This document shows, in pieces, positions 1-5,708 of a stretch of 5,708 nt of DNA. The notes beneath the pieces are model-generated. The model searched no databases. It saw nothing but the letters and a program-made list of their open reading frames with translations, and was not told the DNA's origin. The position numbers were made by a program, and so were the translations under genes. This DNA is from Janthinobacterium lividum. Lineage in GTDB: Bacteria > Pseudomonadota > Gammaproteobacteria > Steroidobacterales > Steroidobacteraceae. Within the stretch, counting starts at the first letter, position 1. Every line of letters begins with the position of its first letter. The DNA lies in the NCBI GenBank assembly GCA_943327025.2, contig CALPVO020000174.1:1-5708 (forward strand). The letters run 5' to 3'.

Positions 1-1069
1 CTATGAACAAGTTGCCGGGGCGCAGGCCGACGGTGACGGTGCCCGTGACACGCTGCTGGCTCGACAACATGAGTGCTTCGATGTCGCGGCATACCGGATC
101 GAGATGCTGGCCTTCGTGCACCAGGTCGCCGTAGAGTGCAGCCACCTGGTCCTTCACGCGCTGTTGGCGTGGCAGCAACACCAGCTTTTCCAGTTCGCGG
201 TGTGCGTTCAGCAGCACTTCCGCCACCGGCGCTTCGAAAGCCACGCGGCCCTTGGTGCCGATGACGGTGTCGCCGAGATGAATGCCACGGCCAATGCCAT
301 ACGGCGCGGCGATGGCTTCGAGCTTTTCGATGAGCGCCACTGGGGCAAGCGCTTCGCCATCGAGCGAACTCGGTACGCCCTGCGTGAAGCCAATGGTGAG
401 ACTGCGCGCTGGCTGCGGGTTTGTGAACGCATCGCGCGTCAGCACCCAAGCGCTGTCGGGCAGCGTGCCCTGCGAGGTGAGCGTTTCCTTGCCGCCGATG
501 GAGATGCCCCACAGACCGCGGTTGATGGAATACGCCGCGCCATACGGGGGTACAGGCAGGTGGCGCTCCTCGAGGAATTTCAATTGTTCCGGGCGCTTGA
601 AGGCTTGGTCACGCACGGGCGCCAGCACTTCGAGGCCGGGCGCCAGCGTACGCAGCGCCACTTCGAAGCGCACTTGGTCGTTGCCGGCGGCGGTGCAGCC
701 ATGGGCGATGGTGCCTGTGCCCAACTTCTTGGCGTATTCCGCTACCAATTGCGCCTGCAGCACGCGCTCCGCGCCTACGCACAGCGGGTAAAGATGGCCA
801 CGGCGGATATTGCCCATCACCAGGAACTTCAGCACGCGGTCGAAGTATTCGGCGCGTGCATCGACGATGTGGTGCGCGATGGCGCCCAGGGCCTTTGAGC
901 GTTCCGCCAGCACTTGAATGGCCGCAGCGTCGAGGCCACCGGTGTCGACGGTGAACGTGACCACGTCGCGGCCATAGTTTTCCTTCAGCCAGGGCACGCA
1001 GAAACTGGTGTCCAGACCGCCGGAAAAGGCGAGAAGAATCGGGGATGACGCCCCGCTGGCGTTACTCAT
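1..1069 (-). CDS. argG: Argininosuccinate synthase, C-terminus cut off by the window edge
   Basis: ArgG joins citrulline and aspartate using ATP to form argininosuccinate, the penultimate step of arginine synthesis, in the cytoplasm. The minus-strand frame is open from ATG at 1069 to the left edge: 356 complete codons with no stop. Visible landmarks are the N-type ATP-pyrophosphatase loop SGGLDTS (residues 16-22), AHGCTAAGNDQVRFE (122-136), YSINRGLWG (180-188) and GDTVIGTKGRVAFEAP (266-281), all typical of the family. The family is usually about 400 residues, so roughly 40-45 C-terminal residues lie outside. From memory, the sequence is closer to the Xanthomonas-type enzyme than to E. coli ArgG. 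The start is supported by GAGG six bases upstream. It follows argR by 17 bp on the same strand, so it is probably the second gene of an ArgR-controlled operon. The family call is secure; the lineage remark is inference. Confidence 0.95.
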   Translation of the reverse strand, partial: MSNASGASSPILLAFSGGLDTSFCVPWLKENYGRDVVTFTVDTGGLDAAAIQVLAERSKALGAIAHHIVDARAEYFDRVLKFLVMGNIRRGHLYPLCVGAERVLQAQLVAEYAKKLGTGTIAHGCTAAGNDQVRFEVALRTLAPGLEVLAPVRDQAFKRPEQLKFLEERHLPVPPYGAAYSINRGLWGISIGGKETLTSQGTLPDSAWVLTRDAFTNPQPARSLTIGFTQGVPSSLDGEALAPVALIEKLEAIAAPYGIGRGIHLGDTVIGTKGRVAFEAPVAEVLLNAHRELEKLVLLPRQQRVKDQVAALYGDLVHEGQHLDPVCRDIEALMLSSQQRVTGTVTVGLRPGNLFI

Positions 1070-1075
1070 GGGAAA

Positions 1076-1084
1076 CCTCGACCT
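1076..1084 (-). promoter_or_regulatory. Ribosome binding site of argG
   Basis: Read on the minus strand, the 17-bp argR-argG gap contains AGGTCGAGG, with GAGG at 1079-1076 separated by six bases (TTTCCC) from the argG ATG. This is a good Shine-Dalgarno match. It fixes the argG start and supports translation from a shared argR-argG message. It contrasts with argR and truC, which lack such a site. Confidence 0.7.
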
Positions 1085-1086
1085 AA

Positions 1087-1536
1087 TCAGGTCTTGAAGA
1101 ATAGAGAGCGAAGACGGGAGACCAGCGCCTGCTGTTCAGCGGCGCCGGCGGTGGCGACGAAGAGAGTGTCGTCGCCGGAAATGGTGCCGACCACTTCGGG
1201 CCAGTTCGCATTGTCGATAGCCACGGCCACGCTTTGCGCGCTGCCGGGGTTGGTCTTGATGACCGTGAGCGAAGGGCCCGCGGTAAGGACGTCACGCACC
1301 CAGCCGGCCAATGCCGCGAAGGCGTCGTTGGCAGGGATTGCAGCGCTGCCTTCGTTGGCAATCACGTAGTGGTCGCCAAATTTGGCCACGCCGAGTTCAC
1401 GGAGGTCGCGGCTGATGCTGGACTGCGTGCAGTCGAAGCCCTCGCTGCGCAGCAGGCGCACGAGGTCCGCCTGACGACGCACGGTCGTCTCGCGCAGCAG
1501 GCGCTTTAAGGTATCGCGGCGGGCATCGGATTGCAT
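1087..1536 (-). CDS. argR: Arginine repressor ArgR
   Basis: ArgR is a hexameric arginine-dependent DNA-binding protein that represses arginine biosynthesis genes. The 149 residues are close to the family size (about 150-156). The N-terminal winged helix-turn-helix domain spans about residues 5-65 with the recognition-helix signature QSSISRDLRELGV (38-50). The C-terminal oligomerisation and arginine-binding domain spans about 80-149, with LTVIKTNPGSAQSVA (90-104) and GTISGDDT (117-124); the Asp pair at 122-123 corresponds to the arginine-contacting aspartates of the family. The start is well constrained: an in-frame TAA lies at 1563-1561, 27 bases upstream, and the ATG at 1536 is the only ATG between. 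No Shine-Dalgarno sequence precedes it. ARG-box-like operators overlap its start codon and promoter, so autoregulation is expected. It is followed 17 bp later by argG and is divergent from truC. Confidence 0.95.
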   Translation of the reverse strand: MQSDARRDTLKRLLRETTVRRQADLVRLLRSEGFDCTQSSISRDLRELGVAKFGDHYVIANEGSAAIPANDAFAALAGWVRDVLTAGPSLTVIKTNPGSAQSVAVAIDNANWPEVVGTISGDDTLFVATAGAAEQQALVSRLRSLFFKT

Positions 1537-1547
1537 AATGATGCAGA
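1530..1547. promoter_or_regulatory. ARG box 1 (probable ArgR operator) over the argR start codon
   Basis: The core is TGCAT-AATG-ATGCA (1532-1545), a perfect inverted repeat with 5-bp arms and a 4-bp centre. It has the same geometry as the E. coli ARG box (TGAAT-N4-ATTCA), with C replacing one A in each arm. It covers the argR ATG (1536-1534) and abuts the predicted argR -10 hexamer. Its position at argR and beside a second box makes an ArgR site likely. Binding itself is inferred. Confidence 0.65.
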
Positions 1548-1561
1548 TTTTAGTGCATAAT
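1531..1561 (+). promoter_or_regulatory. Predicted promoter of truC-rmuC, overlapping the argR control region
   Basis: The plus strand carries CATAAT at 1556-1561, a five-of-six match to the -10 consensus, and TTGCAT at 1531-1536 as a possible -35 with a long 19-bp spacer. Transcription would begin near 1567-1569, just before ATG 1571. A second CATAAT at 1534-1539 is an alternative -10 that would give a leader of about 25 bases. Both lie within the ARG boxes, so ArgR could affect truC expression. Weaker than the argR promoter call. Confidence 0.35.
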
Positions 1562-1576
1562 TATTCAACTATGCAA
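1547..1576 (-). promoter_or_regulatory. Predicted sigma-70 promoter of argR-argG
   Basis: On the minus strand, TTGCAT (1576-1571) could serve as -35 and TAAAAT (1552-1547) as -10, with an 18-bp spacer. Transcription would start near 1540, only a few bases before the argR ATG at 1536, giving a nearly leaderless message, which fits the missing Shine-Dalgarno site. ARG box 2 sits between the two hexamers, a classical repression layout. This is prediction from hexamer matches only. Confidence 0.5.
1552..1569. promoter_or_regulatory. ARG box 2 (probable ArgR operator) between argR promoter elements
   Basis: The core TGCAT-AATT-ATTCA (1554-1567) has one half-site identical to the E. coli consensus (ATTCA) and one differing at a single base. 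Because the centre AATT is also palindromic, it is a 14-bp inverted repeat with one mismatched pair. It is separated from box 1 by four bases (centre to centre 22 bp), close to the roughly 21-bp tandem spacing known for ArgR hexamer binding. It fills the spacer of the predicted argR promoter and covers the predicted truC -10. A further ATGCA half-site lies at 1571-1575. Confidence 0.7.
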
Positions 1577-2389
1577 GTGACTCCTGAAGAAAACCCCGGG
1601 GCGGTGGGCCCGTTGGCCGCGTCTGCGGACTTGGCCGAGGCTGAAGCGGCGGCCGAAACCCCGCCCCATCTCCCGGTGCTCTATCTGGACGAGGCGCTGG
1701 TGGCTATTCACAAGCCGTCTGGCCTGCTGGTCCATCGCACGGGGCTGGATGCCGGGGAGCGATGGTTTGCCGTGCAACTGCTGCGAGACCAACTCGGCGG
1801 GCGGCACGTCTACCCGGTGCACCGGCTCGACAAGGGAACCTCCGGGGTGTTGGTGTTTGCGCTGTCCAGCAGCGATGCGGCTGCCGTGGCCGCGCAGTTT
1901 GCCGCCCATACCATCGGCAAGCAGTACCTCGCCGTGGTGCGCGGGTGGCCGCCCGAGGCCGGCACCATCGACCATCCGCTCACGCACGAAACCAAGGACC
2001 CCCAGCCGGCACTGACGCGCTACCGCACGCTGGAGCGAATAACGCTGCCCTTGCAGGCGGACCGCTACCCCGAAAGCCGGTATGCGCTGGTGGAGGCCTG
2101 CCCCGAAACCGGACGTACGCATCAGATTCGTCGGCACCTGAAGCACTTGGGCCACCCCATCGTCGGCGACACCACCCATGGTGTGGGGGCGCATAACCGG
2201 CTGTGGCGTAGCGCTTTCGGTTGCCATCGCCTGCTGCTCGCCTGTACCGGGCTGGAATTGAACCATCCGCGTACTGGAGCGCCGTTAGTGCTTCAGGCAG
2301 CGCCGGCGGAAAGTTTTGCCCTGCCGTGGGAACAGGCTCGCCGTATGAGCCTTCAGTCCGGCACACTGGCGGCTATCGTCTCGCCCTAG
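1571..2389 (+). CDS. truC: tRNA pseudouridine synthase of the RluA family, TruC type
   Basis: TruC converts uridine 65 in the acceptor-proximal region of certain tRNAs to pseudouridine. The catalytic motif HRLDKGTSG is present, with the Asp at codon 1829-1831 (residue 87 from this start). The start of the domain (VLYLDEALVAIHKPSG, then LLVHRTGLD), the PQPALTRYRTL block and the basic stretch TGRTHQIRRHLKHLGHP followed by IVGDTTHG match E. coli TruC closely as I recall it. This distinguishes it from RluA, RluC and RluD; there is no S4 domain. The protein is 272 residues against about 260 in E. coli, with an Ala/Glu-rich extension of about 35 residues before the domain. ATG 1571 is preferred because ATG 1538 would put the start one base from the divergent argR start; neither has a Shine-Dalgarno site. 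It is probably co-transcribed with rmuC 7 bp downstream. The exact target uridine is inferred. Confidence 0.88.
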   Translation: MQVTPEENPGAVGPLAASADLAEAEAAAETPPHLPVLYLDEALVAIHKPSGLLVHRTGLDAGERWFAVQLLRDQLGGRHVYPVHRLDKGTSGVLVFALSSSDAAAVAAQFAAHTIGKQYLAVVRGWPPEAGTIDHPLTHETKDPQPALTRYRTLERITLPLQADRYPESRYALVEACPETGRTHQIRRHLKHLGHPIVGDTTHGVGAHNRLWRSAFGCHRLLLACTGLELNHPRTGAPLVLQAAPAESFALPWEQARRMSLQSGTLAAIVSP

Positions 2390-2396
2390 GTTCCCC

Positions 2397-3929
2397 ATGC
2401 CAGTCACTGAAACCACGCTTCTGTTTGTCACCATCGCGGCAGTGGTGGGGTGGGTGCTTGGCATCCTAGGGACGGCAGTGTGGTCGGCGCGGCGGCAGGC
2501 GGCCGCGGCTTTGTTGCTCGAACAAGAGCGCCAACTCAAAGCGCTGGCGGAACAACAACGCGCAGACACCCTCCGCCAACGCGACGATTTAGGCCGCTTG
2601 CTGGATGCCGTGCGCGCGGAAGCGGCGAGCGCCGCCACGGTCGCGGAAGGCCTGCGTTCTGGTTTGGCGGCGCGCTTAGAAGGTGAAGGCCAGCGTGCCG
2701 GCGAATTCGAGAAGCGCCTCGCGGATGCCGCCCGCGAACGTGAGCAGTATCGTACCGCAGCCCACGCCTACGAGCAGCAACTGAACCAGGCGCGCACCGA
2801 GCTGGCCACCAAGCTGCAGGCCGCGGAGCAAATCGTCGCCACGCAGCAGCAGTGGATAGCGGAGCAAAAACAGCAACTGGAAGAGCGCTTCACCAATCTC
2901 GCCAATCAACTGCTCGAGGAAAAATCCGCGCGCTTCACCGCCACCAATGCGGAAAAACTCGAGGCCATCATTGCGCCGTTTCGCACCTCCTTGGGTGAAT
3001 TCCGCCTGCGCGTGGACGCGGTGCACACCGAAGAGACGAAGGCGCGTGCCTCGCTGGCTGAACAAATCGCTTCGCTCACGCAGTTGAACCAGCAGGTCTC
3101 GCAGGACGCCAGCAACCTCACCCGTGCGCTCACCGTGAACGTGAAGACCACCGGCAATTGGGGTGAGTCCATCCTGAAGGGCATTCTCGAGCGCAGTGGT
3201 TTGCGGCAGGGGCAGGAATACGAATTGCAGGTGCCCGTGAAGGGGGATGAAGGTGAGCAGCGCTTTCTGGACGCCTTGCTCCATCTCCCGGAGGACCGTC
3301 AGGTCATCATCGACAGCAAGGTGTCCAACAAGGCGTGGACGGACTACGTCAACGCCACCACGGAAAGCGCACGCGAAGAAGCGTTCGCGGCGCATCTCGT
3401 TAGCCTCCGTGCGCATGTGAAGGGGCTGGCTGGGCGCAACTACCCCGATGTGCCTGAACTCAAGACCGTCGATTTCGTCCTCATGTTTGTCCCGGTGGAA
3501 TCGGCACTGCTGGAAGCGTTGGCCCGTGAGCCAGCACTTTACGAAGAAGCCTATTCACGCCGCGTGGTGCTGGTCACCCCCACCAACCTCATGGTGGTGG
3601 TGAAGCTGGTGGAAAGCCTCTGGACTGTGCAAAAGCGCAAGGAGTTCGCCGAAGAAATTGCCGAAGCGGGTGCCAAGCTCTACGACAAGCTGGTGCTGTT
3701 TGCCGAGAACTTCGACAAGCTAGGCACGCGTATCGAGGCGCTGCGCGAAGGCTACGAAGACTCCCGCAAGCAGTTGGCCAGCGGCAAGGGCAATGCCATC
3801 GGCATTGCGCAGGGCATGATCGACCGCGGCGTTAAAGCGCGCAAGAAGATGCCGGATGGCTTGTTGCGTATTGCCGCGCCGGAGTCCGCTGAGGAAGAAG
3901 CGGAGCCTGAACCCCGGGTAGAAGACTGA
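2397..3929 (+). CDS. rmuC: DNA recombination protein RmuC
   Basis: RmuC limits DNA rearrangement (inversion at short inverted repeats in E. coli), and the family is classed with PD-(D/E)XK nuclease folds; its biochemical activity is poorly defined. The 510 residues compare with about 475 in E. coli. An N-terminal membrane anchor covers about residues 7-30 (TLLFVTIAAVVGWVLGILGT). A long Gln/Glu/Ala-rich coiled coil follows to about residue 190, and the RmuC domain from about 190 to 480. Conserved blocks include TTGNWGE, ILERSGL, VIIDSKVS (D306-S-K308, the DXK part of the nuclease motif), LMFVPVE and LVTPTNLMVV. The tail is acidic. The start gives a complete membrane segment. Its ribosome site is weak: AGG overlapping the truC stop codon, six bases before ATG, suggesting translational coupling to truC. 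The gene converges on tamB. Confidence 0.95.
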   Translation: MPVTETTLLFVTIAAVVGWVLGILGTAVWSARRQAAAALLLEQERQLKALAEQQRADTLRQRDDLGRLLDAVRAEAASAATVAEGLRSGLAARLEGEGQRAGEFEKRLADAAREREQYRTAAHAYEQQLNQARTELATKLQAAEQIVATQQQWIAEQKQQLEERFTNLANQLLEEKSARFTATNAEKLEAIIAPFRTSLGEFRLRVDAVHTEETKARASLAEQIASLTQLNQQVSQDASNLTRALTVNVKTTGNWGESILKGILERSGLRQGQEYELQVPVKGDEGEQRFLDALLHLPEDRQVIIDSKVSNKAWTDYVNATTESAREEAFAAHLVSLRAHVKGLAGRNYPDVPELKTVDFVLMFVPVESALLEALAREPALYEEAYSRRVVLVTPTNLMVVVKLVESLWTVQKRKEFAEEIAEAGAKLYDKLVLFAENFDKLGTRIEALREGYEDSRKQLASGKGNAIGIAQGMIDRGVKARKKMPDGLLRIAAPESAEEEAEPEPRVED

Positions 3930-3933
3930 AGCG

Positions 3934-3958
3934 TCGCGGGCAAGCTCGCTTCCACACC
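3934..3958. repeat. Single REP-like palindrome between rmuC and tamB
   Basis: The minus strand reads GGTGTGGAAGCGAGCTTGCC followed by CGCGA. This closely resembles the Pseudomonas-style REP consensus, a GTGGGAGC-like head then GCGGGC-TT-GCCCGC then GA. The palindrome arms are 3936-3941 (GCGGGC) and 3944-3949 (GCTCGC) around AA; one pair is G:T, which still pairs as G-U in plus-strand RNA. Its extragenic position between convergent genes, four bases after the rmuC stop, is typical of REPs. It could act as a weak terminator or 3' end stabiliser, but no T-run follows. Only one copy lies in this window, so repetition across the genome is inferred from resemblance. Confidence 0.55.
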
Positions 3959-3961
3959 ACC

Positions 3962-5708
3962 TTAATCTTCCGTGGTGTATTCCAAATCCACACTCTGGCG
4001 TGAACCGGCTTCCGTCTTGATGACCCAGCGGTTGCCGAGCGTGTAACGCAGCTTCAGCGCACTCAAGGCTGCCGTCAGGCCGACGCCGTAGCTCACATAG
4101 AGCCGCGGCGAAAGATATTTTCCGAGCACCAGCGAGGCGGCGTCGTTTTGGTCGCGCTCGAGTTGTACTTCATCCAGTCCCACATAGCGCCCCAGTTGGG
4201 CGGCCAACAAGGCGCCGCCCTGCTGCAACGCGGCGTCTTTAGCCGTGGCACTTGCCAAGGTATTGGTGCCACCACTGGTTCCTTGCGCCCCTTCCAGTGA
4301 GCGCCCCACCACCAGCAGCGAGGCAATCTCGTTCTGCGTACGCGCCGGGTCGGAAAAGAAACGCACCAAGGGGCGTCGCAAGGTGCCGCGCACTAGGACG
4401 CCTGCTTTGACGCCGGGGAATTGACGAGAGGCGCGCAAGTCAAGCCCGGGATCGGCCAAAGGCCCGCCAGCGAACAGCAAGCGCCCCTTCTCCACTTCCA
4501 GTTCGCGCGTATAAGCCTTGAACTTGCCACCCATCACTGCCAGTTCACCGGTGGCGGTAGTGGTGCCCACTGGTGGTGCGTGCGCGTTGATGCTGCCTTG
4601 CAGGCGCCCGGTGAGCCCGAACGTGTCCAGTTGGACATCGTTCCCCAACACCAACTGCACGCGGGTGTCGGTGGGTAAGGCGCTCGCGGTACGACGTTGT
4701 TCGCCGGCAATGCGTTCGTCGGCGCTGGGAAGCACCACGTTGGTCAAATCTTGTGGCGCGAAACGCGCGCTGGGAATTTGCACCGTTCCGGCGATTTGCA
4801 GGCCACTATCTCTCAGCGTGAAGCGCAGGTCCGGCGAAGCTACGACGCGTGCTTCTGGTACATCGGCCAGAAGCAGTTGCTGGCCACTGACGCGAATCTC
4901 GCCGGTGAGTGGACCGTTTCCGCCGAAGGTGAGACGGCCTTGCGTGCGTAGTTCGCCGGCGCCTGCCCGCGCGCTGCCATCGAGTTGCAGTTCTCCGGGT
5001 GCCAGCGCGAGAGTGGCCTGCACCTGCCGCAATTGCAGGTTCACGGGGACTACGTCGAGTTCGCCGTTGCGCAGTTGCAGTTGTCCGCGGTAATCCGGGC
5101 GGCCCAATGTGCCACCGATGGCAAGTTGCAAGTTCACCGCGCCGGCTACGCGGTCGAGGCCTTCGAACAAGGCAGGGAGAAAGTCGAGCGCCGGCAAAGT
5201 GCCGCCTACCTCACCGACCAGCGGCCACTGCTGCCACTCCTCTCCGTTGCTTGGGCGCAGGGTGGCGGTCGCCTGCAGCTTCAGCCCCGGCTTGGCCTCG
5301 GCGCTCGCACCCAGTTCCACCCGCATGGCTGTCATGGAAGTGGCTGGTGCCAGCCGCGCGCTAGCCACGGCGCGGCCCAGCGACACGCGCCCCTCGCGGT
5401 TGTCTCTTTGCCAGTGAATTTCGGTCTGCACGAAATCCACGTCTAGTTGTCCGTGGGTAATGCCCGCAATGATGGGTTTGCCCGCAGCCGTCTCTTCTGG
5501 CGTTGTGCCGAATGTCAGAGTGGCCTTGGCAGTGCCGCGCAGCTCGGCTTGGAGTGCCCCGACGGGCTTGGCGCCAGAAGGCGTCGCGTTCTGCGTCCAC
5601 CGGGCGAGGTCGATCCCTTCGAGTACCGCTTGCACTTCCCAAGGCGCTTGGGCTGCCCAGCGCCCTTGGGTGCAGAGCGTGCCCAGCCCGGCTTGTGCGC
5701 TCGCCTGA
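3962..5708 (-). CDS. tamB: TamB, translocation and assembly module subunit (DUF490), C-terminal part
   Basis: TamB is an inner-membrane-anchored, periplasm-spanning beta-rich protein that works with the outer-membrane partner TamA. It has been linked to outer-membrane protein assembly and to phospholipid transport to the outer membrane. The minus-strand frame is open from the right edge to TAA at 3964-3962, giving 581 residues; family members run to about 1,200-1,300, so the anchor and N-terminal half lie outside. The C-terminal DUF490 features are clear: repeated beta-strand units of the form GELRTQGRLTF, a GKLKAYTRELEVEKGRLLF-like strand (with GGKF here), the DPGLDLRASRQF block, GVLVRGTLRRPLVRFFSDP, the NEIASLLVVGRSLEG block and the final LRYTLGNRWVIKTEAGSR then VDLEYTTED. 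A GTG at 5635 could be mistaken for a start, but the 24 codons upstream remain open and continue the same style of sequence, so this is an edge truncation. tamA would be expected upstream, off the right side. Confidence 0.9.
   Translation of the reverse strand, partial: QASAQAGLGTLCTQGRWAAQAPWEVQAVLEGIDLARWTQNATPSGAKPVGALQAELRGTAKATLTFGTTPEETAAGKPIIAGITHGQLDVDFVQTEIHWQRDNREGRVSLGRAVASARLAPATSMTAMRVELGASAEAKPGLKLQATATLRPSNGEEWQQWPLVGEVGGTLPALDFLPALFEGLDRVAGAVNLQLAIGGTLGRPDYRGQLQLRNGELDVVPVNLQLRQVQATLALAPGELQLDGSARAGAGELRTQGRLTFGGNGPLTGEIRVSGQQLLLADVPEARVVASPDLRFTLRDSGLQIAGTVQIPSARFAPQDLTNVVLPSADERIAGEQRRTASALPTDTRVQLVLGNDVQLDTFGLTGRLQGSINAHAPPVGTTTATGELAVMGGKFKAYTRELEVEKGRLLFAGGPLADPGLDLRASRQFPGVKAGVLVRGTLRRPLVRFFSDPARTQNEIASLLVVGRSLEGAQGTSGGTNTLASATAKDAALQQGGALLAAQLGRYVGLDEVQLERDQNDAASLVLGKYLSPRLYVSYGVGLTAALSALKLRYTLGNRWVIKTEAGSRQSVDLEYTTED

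Noticed and set aside
104..898. Long plus-strand open frame (264 codons) inside argG
   Set aside because: It is antisense to the clearly recognisable argG, has no family resemblance and no ribosome site; long antisense frames are expected in GC-rich coding DNA.
1070..1086. Separate promoter or ARG box for argG in the argR-argG gap
   Set aside because: The gap is only 17 bp and contains a ribosome site but no TGCAT or TGAAT inverted repeat.
1565..2266. Minus-strand open frame (233 codons) opposite truC
   Set aside because: The truC catalytic and conserved motifs are intact on the plus strand, and the antisense product shows no recognisable domain.
2676..3416. Long minus-strand open frame (246 codons) inside rmuC
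   Set aside because: Antisense shadow of rmuC; its Leu/Arg-rich composition mirrors the Gln/Glu-rich coiled coil on the other strand.
3928..3952. GAAGCG...CGCTTC hairpin after rmuC as a rho-independent terminator
   Set aside because: The stem is six bases with a 13-base loop and no T-run follows on either strand; the inner REP-like palindrome explains the sequence better.
5633..5635. GTG at 5635 as the true start of the minus-strand TamB-like gene
   Set aside because: The frame is open for 24 more codons to the window edge, with similar composition, no ribosome site is visible before GTG, and TamB proteins are about twice this length.
1..5708. CRISPR array, tRNA/rRNA, insertion sequence or new defence system
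   Set aside because: No regularly spaced direct repeats, cloverleaf-like sequence, transposase or unfamiliar gene cluster was seen; all five coding regions match known housekeeping families.

Overview
This window reads as ordinary chromosomal core sequence from a high-GC gammaproteobacterium. It most resembles the Xanthomonadales/Lysobacterales (Xanthomonas, Lysobacter, Dyella or Rhodanobacter-like). The placement rests on three things: an argininosuccinate synthase of the kind I associate with Xanthomonas, the combination TruC + RmuC + TamB typical of Gammaproteobacteria, and a REP-like palindrome of the Pseudomonas/xanthomonad style. It is an inference from remembered family sequences, not a search result.

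Layout. Positions 1-1069 (minus) hold argG, cut by the left edge so that the C-terminus is missing. Positions 1087-1536 (minus) hold argR, the arginine repressor, 17 bp upstream of argG and evidently co-transcribed with it. The short region 1530-1576 is a divergent control region with two ARG-box-like operators lying inside overlapping promoters. Positions 1571-2389 (plus) encode a TruC-type tRNA pseudouridine synthase, and 2397-3929 (plus) encode RmuC; these two are 7 bp apart and probably form an operon. Positions 3930-3961 are a 32-bp convergent gap holding a single REP-like palindrome. Positions 3962-5708 (minus) hold the C-terminal half of a TamB/DUF490 protein that continues past the right edge. 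No stretch longer than 300 bases lacks a gene.

How the genes relate. ArgR and ArgG form a clear functional unit: ArgR senses arginine, and the operators at its own promoter should autoregulate argR-argG. TruC (tRNA modification), RmuC (a nuclease-fold protein limiting DNA rearrangement) and TamB (outer-membrane biogenesis) are unrelated housekeeping functions. I see no mobile element, CRISPR array, RNA gene or new multigene system. The points most worth a second look are the argR/truC control region, where both transcripts may be nearly leaderless and ArgR could also repress truC, and the REP-like element between rmuC and tamB.
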